Assembly: GCA_900554995.1 (NCBI GenBank)
Contig: USJJ01000012.1
Location: forward strand, 1 to 12,662
Direction: 5' to 3'
Origin: an uncultured Ruminococcus sp.
GTDB taxonomy: Bacteria; Bacillota; Clostridia; Oscillospirales; Acutalibacteraceae
Length of the DNA stretch: 12,662 nt
The position numbers and the translations under genes are program-made. The notes under the pieces are model-generated. The model was not told the origin of the DNA. It did not search any database and saw nothing but the letters and a program-made list of their open reading frames with translations. The stretch's first letter is position 1. The number at the start of each line of letters is the position of its first letter. This document shows, piece by piece, positions 8,418 to 12,662 of this stretch.

Positions 8418-8456
8418 GGGTGACGCCGTTTCCGACGTCACCCTCCCAAAGTGACG
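8418..8456 (-). other. Competing stem-loops just downstream of the TasA-like gene
   Basis: GGGTGACG (8418-8425) and CGTCACCC (8436-8443) form a perfect 8-pair stem with a 10-base loop. The middle arm can instead pair with GTGACG at 8451-8456. There is no T-run, so this could protect the 3' end of the subunit mRNA or act as a switch; neither is shown. Confidence 0.55.
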
Positions 8457-8496
8457 GGTTAATTCGGGATCAAAGATCCGTCAATCTTGAAACAAA

Positions 8497-9417
8497 TCAG
8501 TCTATTTCAAGAACAAGGTTGAAGTTAATGGTCGAACCTGCAACATCGTTTGCACAGTCAACATCATTACCTTCCATCCACATATAAACTCTCATACGAG
8601 TGATGCCGGCTGCAACATTGATTTTGGCTGCAGATGCAGTTGTTGCAAGGGTTGCAAAAAGTTTATACGAATTTGAACTTACTATATTGGGATAGTCCGT
8701 CCTACAGCTGATTCCAGTGCCGGCGTTTGATATAGGGTTCGTTGTCATTATTCCGCTTGCTCCCAATAACTGAGCTGCAGTAGTATGGTTGCTTGCATCA
8801 ACTTCATAAACAACCTTTCGAGCATCGGTGTTCGGCGGCAGTACGCTTTTAATTGCAGAAGCCTCTGCATTCTCCTGTACTGTGCCACAGTTAACAAGTG
8901 CAATTCTCATTGCGGTCGGAAGCTCCGCGTTTCCTTCGCAACTTACACTTGAAGAACCGAACTTAACCGTTGTCGCACTTTTAACCTTGATAAAAAGATC
9001 AAATGCAACAAAGCCACTAAGAGTCTCATCCACAGAATGAATATCCATTGTTCCTTGATCATTTATCGCTCCATCAAACCAATACGGAAGAGCATCTTTA
9101 GTATCAAATATTGATGATGACGGTTTAACTGTTGTAGGAACATTATTAATATTTCCGGTATAAGCGTTAAAACGCTTGCCGCCGGCTGTCTCGTCTGTGC
9201 CCTTAATGTTATCAACCGTCAGCTTCGTTGTGAAGGCAGATGTGTTAGCAGAAATCTGGATGCCTTCAGGTGATGTGACGTTCAATTCCATGGACTCGAC
9301 TTCAACTCTTTTTGCCATTGAGAACCATGCATATGTAGCTGATGTCAAAACGATAGCAGATACGATAAGCATTGCAATGGCAGAAATGAAAGCGCGCTTT
9401 TTGAATGTCTTTTTCAT
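8497..9417 (-). CDS. TasA/camelysin-like secreted fibre subunit with SipW-type signal peptide
   Basis: The frame could begin at an ATG at 9432, but GGAGG (9426-9430) overlaps that codon and lies 8 bases before the ATG at 9417, so the protein starts MKKTFKKRAF and has 306 residues. A basic n-region and hydrophobic core (about 10-26) lead to LTSATYAWFS. By analogy with Bacillus TasA (TWA followed by AF), cleavage is expected after A30, exposing WFSMAKRVEVES. The mature part has few charged segments and many Ser/Thr/Asn/Val residues, as expected for a beta-sandwich. A middle stretch FVAFDLFIKV and the C-terminal MRVYMWMEGNDVDCANDV are also present, in similar form, at the end of the stalk protein encoded just upstream. 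It is the most likely substrate of the neighbouring SipW-like peptidase and a probable fibre-forming surface protein; polymerisation is inferred from the family. Confidence 0.8.
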   Translation of the reverse strand: MKKTFKKRAFISAIAMLIVSAIVLTSATYAWFSMAKRVEVESMELNVTSPEGIQISANTSAFTTKLTVDNIKGTDETAGGKRFNAYTGNINNVPTTVKPSSSIFDTKDALPYWFDGAINDQGTMDIHSVDETLSGFVAFDLFIKVKSATTVKFGSSSVSCEGNAELPTAMRIALVNCGTVQENAEASAIKSVLPPNTDARKVVYEVDASNHTTAAQLLGASGIMTTNPISNAGTGISCRTDYPNIVSSNSYKLFATLATTASAAKINVAAGITRMRVYMWMEGNDVDCANDVAGSTINFNLVLEID

Positions 9418-9425
9418 TATCTTTA

Positions 9426-9430
9426 CCTCC
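9426..9430 (-). promoter_or_regulatory. Ribosome site that places the TasA-like start at 9417
   Basis: GGAGG on the minus strand overlaps the upstream ATG at 9432-9430 and is 8 bases from the ATG at 9417. The earlier ATG therefore cannot be the main start. Confidence 0.8.
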
Positions 9431-9446
9431 ATAAAGATTTCATGCC

Positions 9447-9471
9447 TTGGCGACCGTTAACGCGCCGCCAA
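9447..9471 (-). other. Inverted repeat upstream of the TasA-like ribosome site
   Basis: TTGGCG (9447-9452) pairs with CGCCAA (9466-9471) around a 13-base GC-rich loop. It lies about 17 bases before the ribosome site in the untranslated gap. It has no T-run. It could be a protein-binding site or an mRNA stem. Confidence 0.45.
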
Positions 9472-9484
9472 ACGCATAATTTAT

Positions 9485-9510
9485 ATCCGAATTGTCATAG
9501 AATTCCGGAT
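9485..9510 (-). other. Strong bulged hairpin between stalk and TasA-like genes
   Basis: ATCCGAATT (9485-9493) pairs with AATTCCGGAT (9501-9510): nine pairs with one bulged base and a 7-base loop. No T-run follows on either strand, so it is unlikely to terminate. A candidate for mRNA processing or stabilisation of the downstream subunit message. Confidence 0.5.
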
Positions 9511-9547
9511 AAGCATAAAGTTTCTTTGAATTTGATTAGAATGGGAC

Positions 9548-9569
9548 AAACTTCCCGTCACGTAAGTTT
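9548..9569 (-). other. Inverted repeat overlapping the stalk gene stop codon
   Basis: AAACTT (9548-9553) pairs with AAGTTT (9564-9569) around a 10-base loop; the TAA stop is at 9570-9568. An alternative GGGA/TCCC pairing overlaps it (9543-9556). Weak, with no T-run. Confidence 0.35.
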
Positions 9570-11241
9570 ATACAAAATCATAATCAAATTTCATTGAGAG
9601 CTTAATGCTTCCACCGAGAATGTCATTGACGCAATCAGGATCCCAGCCTTCAAGCCACATTACTATCGTATATTTATGATAGTTGCCGGCTTTTGTAAGA
9701 ACGTTCTTATCCTGCATAACCGTTGAATCGTTTATGAACAGCTTATCGTCCTTATCATACTTATCATTGATATCAAAGACATCACTTGTTCCCCTCTTTG
9801 GCTTTGCATAAATCGTTGGGGTACCGCCGTCTCTGATAACCATAACTCTCACTGCCTCGTCCGCATCAAGTTTTACGGACTCAATCTGAAGATTCGCCGT
9901 ATAGTTGACGTCGACGTCTCCCACGTTCTTAACATAGAAAGTATAGGCAAAGAATTCTTTTCCGTTGGAGCGGTTATGCGAACCGTCCACACTGTCAAGC
10001 TCTGTTGCAGACGGAAGCCACGTATATGTACAGTCACCCATATCATTCACGCTTGCTCCGCTGAGAACCGCCTTCATATCGGTAAATTCCTTCGATTCCG
10101 AAAGAAGAAGTCCTCTTGTCTGCTCGGACTTGTTTATCATTGCGGTAAAATCACCGGTATCCGTAACGCTTGTCTTGTTTTCGACAATTTCGCGAATACT
10201 TGTAACCTCGCTGACGCTGGTTACGGGAACAATCGTGGTTACCTCAATTTCTTTAATAATTTCCTTGATAACTTCGACTTCCTTGATGACTTCCTTAATA
10301 ACCTCTTTTATCTCCTCGACCTCACGGATACTCGTAACTTCGCTGATGCTGGTTACAACGCTCGGAACCTCACGAATGCTTGTGACTTCGCTGATGCTTG
10401 TTACCGGAACAATGCTTGTCACATCAATAAATCTTGTGACGTCATTGTATCTTGTCACATAGCTCGGGACCTCGCTGATTCTTGTTACATCGCTTACCCT
10501 CGTTACATCGCTGATTCTTGTAACGTCACTGATTCTCGTGACGTCGCTTACTCTTGTTACATCGCTGATCCTCGTTACATCACTGATTCTCGTGACGTCG
10601 CTGATCCTCGTAACATCACTGTATCTTGTAACGTCCACGGGTCTGACGCTTGTAACTTCTCTCTCGACAGTGTTGATAACCGTTTCAATTCTCTCAACAC
10701 GCTGTTCGATAACTCTCGTTACTTCCTGAATCCTTTGAAGAGTTGTAACTCTTACGCTCGTTACCTCACGGATGCTTGTAATCTCTCTTGCCGTCGAGGT
10801 CTGATCTCCGATATCAATATCGGCATCAAGAATCTTGTTGATGTCATCTCTGATTCCTCTGAGCTTTTCTTTAATAAAGCTGATCTGTCCGGGAGTGAGA
10901 TCAAGAGTGTTGATTGCTGTGCTGACAGCCTGAGTCTCCCTATCCATCTTATCAACAACTTTTTTTAGATCCTCAAAGCTCTTTATATCGTCAACATCGT
11001 CGAGCATTGCATTCTTTATCTGCTCGTCGTATTCTCTTCTTTCGTTTATGTATGAAGAGCAACCGAACATTACGGAAAGAAAAATCAGAAGAAGTACAAG
11101 GATAATAAGAAGAATCCTGATAATTGCTTCTCTCTTCTTTACTTTCTTGCTCTCTCTTCTGACACCGTATCGGCTCATACGGTCCTGCTCAGGGGCAGTA
11201 CCGTCGCCGTGAAGCTGTTTTTTTCTGTCTTTCTTAGCCAA
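9568..11241 (-). CDS. Membrane-anchored stalk protein: coiled coil, hexapeptide repeats, TasA-like C-terminal domain
   Basis: The frame opens at a GTG (11250), but AAGGAG (11250-11255) overlaps it and lies 8 bases before a TTG at 11241, which I take as the start (MAKKDRKKQ, 557 residues). Numbering here counts from the GTG. A basic 43-residue tail precedes a membrane span at about 44-63. Residues 68-150 look helical. Residues 151-357 are built of repeats with a hydrophobic residue every third position: nine tandem VTRISD-type hexapeptides at 207-260, then VTSISE/VTSIRE and VIKE variants. The C-terminal domain (about 360-560) contains FFAYTFYVKNVGDVDVNY and MWLEGWDPDCVNDILGGSI, resembling the TasA-like subunit encoded next. 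The orientation is most likely N-in, C-out with an uncleaved anchor. This would suit a base or tether for the fibre (inferred). I know of no named family covering the whole protein. Confidence 0.78.
   Translation of the reverse strand: MAKKDRKKQLHGDGTAPEQDRMSRYGVRRESKKVKKREAIIRILLIILVLLLIFLSVMFGCSSYINERREYDEQIKNAMLDDVDDIKSFEDLKKVVDKMDRETQAVSTAINTLDLTPGQISFIKEKLRGIRDDINKILDADIDIGDQTSTAREITSIREVTSVRVTTLQRIQEVTRVIEQRVERIETVINTVEREVTSVRPVDVTRYSDVTRISDVTRISDVTRISDVTRVSDVTRISDVTRISDVTRVSDVTRISEVPSYVTRYNDVTRFIDVTSIVPVTSISEVTSIREVPSVVTSISEVTSIREVEEIKEVIKEVIKEVEVIKEIIKEIEVTTIVPVTSVSEVTSIREIVENKTSVTDTGDFTAMINKSEQTRGLLLSESKEFTDMKAVLSGASVNDMGDCTYTWLPSATELDSVDGSHNRSNGKEFFAYTFYVKNVGDVDVNYTANLQIESVKLDADEAVRVMVIRDGGTPTIYAKPKRGTSDVFDINDKYDKDDKLFINDSTVMQDKNVLTKAGNYHKYTIVMWLEGWDPDCVNDILGGSIKLSMKFDYDFV
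10471..10632 (-). repeat. Nine tandem 18-bp units encoding VTRISD hexapeptides
   Basis: Nine consecutive in-frame units encode V-T-R-(I/V/Y)-S-(D/E). The DNA copies vary mainly at synonymous positions, so the protein pattern is better kept than the DNA, which suggests selection on the structure. Looser copies continue on both sides through roughly 10183-10800. Confidence 0.9.
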
Positions 11242-11249
11242 GCCGATCA

Positions 11250-11255
11250 CTCCTT
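11250..11255 (-). promoter_or_regulatory. Ribosome site overlapping the EAL stop codon; sets the stalk start at a TTG
   Basis: AAGGAG shares bases with the TAA stop (11256-11254) of the EAL gene and is 8 bases from the TTG at 11241. Translation of the two genes is probably coupled. Confidence 0.65.
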
Positions 11256-12000
11256 AATTGATTTGTTTCTCTTTTATCGCCTCGCCGAAATACGAACCCG
11301 TAAATTGGTCGGCTCCCATCTTGTTGAGAAGATCAAACATTTCCTTGGATTCAATTCCGTCGACTCTGACCTGCGCATCAATCTTCTTGCAGAAATCAAT
11401 AATACCCTGCACGGCATTCTGTACTTTTTCGCTGGTCATAATTCCGTCGAGCAGACTCTTGTGAAGTCCGATATAATCGACATCATAATGAGCAAGGTGT
11501 GTCAGCGAGGTATACTCAAGTCCGAAATCATTGATCGAAACCTTGAGACCCATCTCTCTGAAAGCGGTTATGTTTTCCATAACCTGATCCTTGACTGCTT
11601 CAAGAATACTTTCGTTTATATCAAAGCAAAATCTGTCGGGTGAAACAGAATGTTTGTCCAATATTTTTTTAACCTGAGTGACGAAATTTTTCTTTGCAAA
11701 ACTTTTAACGGAAATTTCCACGATAATTGAGTTCAGATCGGCCTCTCTCTCCTCGCAGCGTTTGATCGCCTCGCATGCCTCTTCAATCTCCCAGAGATTA
11801 AGCTGAACAATCTGATTGGATTTTTCTGCAATCGGAACAAAGAGCTTCGGGAGCATAACCCCCATAACCTTGTCGTTTATGAGCATTGAGATCTCATAAT
11901 CTATCGCCATATTCAAATGAATGTCAAAGACCGGTCTGTATCTGAGCTCAAGAGTTCTGAGTCTTTTGCCCGATCCCGTATTCTTTTTGTTTTCAGCCAT
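11254..12000 (-). CDS. Degenerate EAL-domain protein (probable non-catalytic c-di-GMP or protein sensor)
   Basis: The frame extends to a GTG at 12009, but GGAG (12011-12014) is 10 bases before the ATG at 12000, so I start at MAENKK (248 residues). The whole protein is one EAL domain with no added sensor or membrane part. The family's landmarks are recognisable but altered: EALLR becomes EISML (36-40), FELTES becomes FDINES (126-131), DDFG becomes NDFG (157-160), the K of LKID becomes G178 in YIGLHKS, and AEGVE becomes VDGIE (213-217). Several metal ligands and the catalytic lysine are therefore changed, so c-di-GMP hydrolysis is unlikely. Inactive EAL proteins are known to work as c-di-GMP receptors or protein-binding modules. 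It is the first gene after the candidate promoter and is translationally coupled to the stalk gene, which fits a control role for surface structures. Confidence 0.85.
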   Translation of the reverse strand: MAENKKNTGSGKRLRTLELRYRPVFDIHLNMAIDYEISMLINDKVMGVMLPKLFVPIAEKSNQIVQLNLWEIEEACEAIKRCEEREADLNSIIVEISVKSFAKKNFVTQVKKILDKHSVSPDRFCFDINESILEAVKDQVMENITAFREMGLKVSINDFGLEYTSLTHLAHYDVDYIGLHKSLLDGIMTSEKVQNAVQGIIDFCKKIDAQVRVDGIESKEMFDLLNKMGADQFTGSYFGEAIKEKQIN

Positions 12001-12031
12001 ATGCGACACTCTCCATCATAAAAAATCCGCA

Positions 12032-12108
12032 AAAATTCCGTCTTGTGGTCGAATTTTAGGACAAATACAACATATTGTATGTTCGTGCAAAAGGGGGCAC
12101 TTGTCCCA
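12032..12108 (-). promoter_or_regulatory. Candidate structured mRNA leader upstream of the EAL gene
   Basis: Read on the minus strand, an outer stem (12108-12101 with 12064-12057, eight pairs including one G-U) encloses two hairpins. One is GTGC/GCAC (12085-12088 with 12097-12100) with an 8-base loop. The other is a perfect six-pair AACATA/TATGTT stem (12069-12074 with 12078-12083). This gives a three-way junction. It is followed at once by an A/T-rich stem (12057-12050 with 12040-12032, one bulge) running into TTTTT, like a weak terminator. I do not recognise a known riboswitch class. The same inverted repeats could instead be protein operators. Confidence 0.45.
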
Positions 12109-12132
12109 TTGACGCACTTTCACATATATATT

Positions 12133-12161
12133 ACTTTAACATATATAAAGAGAATAGTCAA
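12133..12161 (-). promoter_or_regulatory. Candidate sigma-A promoter of the fibre locus
   Basis: TTGACT (12161-12156, five of six consensus bases) and TAAAGT (12138-12133, four of six) are separated by 17 bases in an AT-rich tract on the minus strand. Transcription would start near 12126, placing the folded leader at the very 5' end of the message. Confidence 0.5.
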
Positions 12162-12212
12162 TATTTTTTTTATTTAAAAGTACAATAAATCGATTGTTTG
12201 TCCATTTTATCT

Positions 12213-12662
12213 TTAATTTATTTTACTCTGTTTTATTACCGTGTTCATCGCATTCAGAACCGACAGAATTATTTCGTTATCTCTTATAATTCCGTTGCTT
12301 TTTTTGCACATATATTCATAAAAATCTTTAGCCTCTTCGCTCATAAGAATATGCTTTTCAATCTCGCCGACAAGCACTTCTTCCGTTCCGTTTTCATAAA
12401 TTATTTTCACACCGGTGAGCTTTGAAATCGAACCGATCTTCATCGTTCCCTTGTCACCGATGATTTGCGATCCGCACCGATCCTGACCGATTTTTGAATA
12501 TGTCAGCGTGACTTGTTTGTCAGAGTAGTTGAGAATTGCCGATCCGTAACCGTCCGCCCCTGTGCTTAAAAAACCTGCCGTTGAAATGATTTCTTCCGGC
12601 TCGCCGAAGAAATCCACTGCCGGATAAAAACAATAAATTCCGAGATCACGCAAACATCCCGT
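12213..12662 (-). CDS. Gfo/Idh/MocA-type oxidoreductase, C-terminal part
   Basis: The last 149 residues of a protein whose N-terminus lies beyond the window; the frame continues upstream of the TTG at 12653 as T-G-C, so that codon is not a start. The visible TGCLRDLGIYCFYPAVDFFG matches the conserved start of the substrate-binding half of Gfo/Idh/MocA enzymes (commonly GG-x-L-x-D-LG-x-Y). DKGTMKI (78-84, counting from the TTG) is the usual 'G-x-x-G' strand turn of this domain. These enzymes bind NAD(P) with an N-terminal Rossmann fold not seen here and oxidise or reduce sugars or related alcohols; the substrate cannot be told from this part. It is separated from the fibre locus by 203 bases with its own promoter and is probably functionally unrelated. 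Confidence 0.85.
   Translation of the reverse strand, partial: TGCLRDLGIYCFYPAVDFFGEPEEIISTAGFLSTGADGYGSAILNYSDKQVTLTYSKIGQDRCGSQIIGDKGTMKIGSISKLTGVKIIYENGTEEVLVGEIEKHILMSEEAKDFYEYMCKKSNGIIRDNEIILSVLNAMNTVIKQSKIN

Larger units (their letters stand above)
8290..8496 (-). other. 207-base hairpin-rich gap between the TasA-like and SipW genes
   Basis: No open gene fits here. Going along the minus strand it holds: a small perfect stem GGATC/GATCC (8467-8471 with 8475-8479); three copies of a GTGACG-type arm (8418-8425, 8436-8443 inverted, 8451-8456) that can form two mutually exclusive stems; the terminator-like hairpin at 8370-8322; and the SipW ribosome site. No convincing promoter was found for SipW. 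Confidence 0.6.
12010..12212 (-). other. 203-base AT-rich gap with promoter and structured leader
   Basis: It separates the oxidoreductase stop from the EAL gene. It contains a weak stem ACAAT/ATTGT (12182-12197) followed by TACTTTT on the minus strand, which could end the oxidoreductase transcript, then the candidate promoter and the folded leader listed separately. GGACAA-type words occur three times (12059-12064, and inverted at 12101-12106 and 12198-12203). Confidence 0.6.

Noticed and set aside
10471..10632. CRISPR-like short regular repeats
   Set aside because: The 18-bp units are contiguous, in frame and have no unique spacers; they encode a protein repeat.
9976..10968. Plus-strand 330-residue open frame opposite the stalk gene
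   Set aside because: It is antisense to the hexapeptide repeats; its repetitive Asp/Cys/Tyr pattern comes from the 18-bp units on the other strand.
11040..11075. Lipoprotein anchoring of the stalk protein at the Cys in VMFGCSS
   Set aside because: The residues before the Cys (M-F-G) do not fit a good lipobox, and a 43-residue basic tail precedes the hydrophobic segment, unlike a lipoprotein signal.
12032..12108. A known c-di-GMP riboswitch in the EAL leader
   Set aside because: I could not match the conserved core of class I or II c-di-GMP riboswitches; only the fold layout is suggestive.
12651..12653. TTG at 12653 as the start of the oxidoreductase
   Set aside because: The frame continues to the window edge with residues T-G-C that belong to the conserved family motif, so the gene is simply cut by the window.

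Overview
The window looks like a chromosomal stretch from a low-to-mid-GC Firmicute, most likely a gut-type Clostridia (Oscillospiraceae/Ruminococcaceae-like). The reasons are strong GGAGG-type ribosome sites with some GTG/TTG starts, a SipW-type signal peptidase with a substrate carrying a 'TYAWFS' export signal, and a large GLUG/GNGHT-type secreted protein. The lineage is inferred from gene style only. All eight genes lie on the minus strand, so transcription runs from high to low coordinates.

Layout in transcription order. A Gfo/Idh/MocA-type oxidoreductase (12662-12213, N-terminus outside the window) ends first. An AT-rich gap then holds a candidate sigma-A promoter (12161-12133) and a structured leader (12108-12032). 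Next come a degenerate EAL-domain protein (12000-11254) and, overlapping its stop codon through the ribosome site, a membrane-anchored stalk protein with nine tandem VTRISD-type hexapeptides and a TasA/camelysin-like tip (11241-9568). A SipW-type secreted TasA-like subunit follows (9417-8497). A 207-base hairpin-rich gap includes a terminator-like element (8370-8322). After it come the SipW-like signal peptidase (8289-7543), a membrane-anchored McrB-like AAA ATPase (7494-5947), a DUF2357/McrC-partner-like protein whose C-terminal half is a ~400-residue charged coiled coil (5902-3617), and a very large secreted GLUG-type protein (3531 to 1, C-terminus outside the window).

My reading, which is inference, is that the seven genes after the oxidoreductase form one surface-fibre or surface-appendage locus. 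SipW would process the TasA-like subunit. The stalk protein, which shares the subunit's C-terminal domain, would anchor or nucleate the fibre. The GLUG protein would be a large exported adhesin. The degenerate EAL protein could act as a c-di-GMP or protein sensor. The unusual part is a McrB/McrC-like NTPase pair that here looks rebuilt for a membrane role: the ATPase has a transmembrane anchor, and the partner has no visible nuclease but a long coiled-coil arm. I know of no described system with this combination. Intergenic hairpins sit before or after the exported subunits and may set protein ratios.

No tRNA, rRNA, CRISPR array, insertion sequence or integrase was seen.
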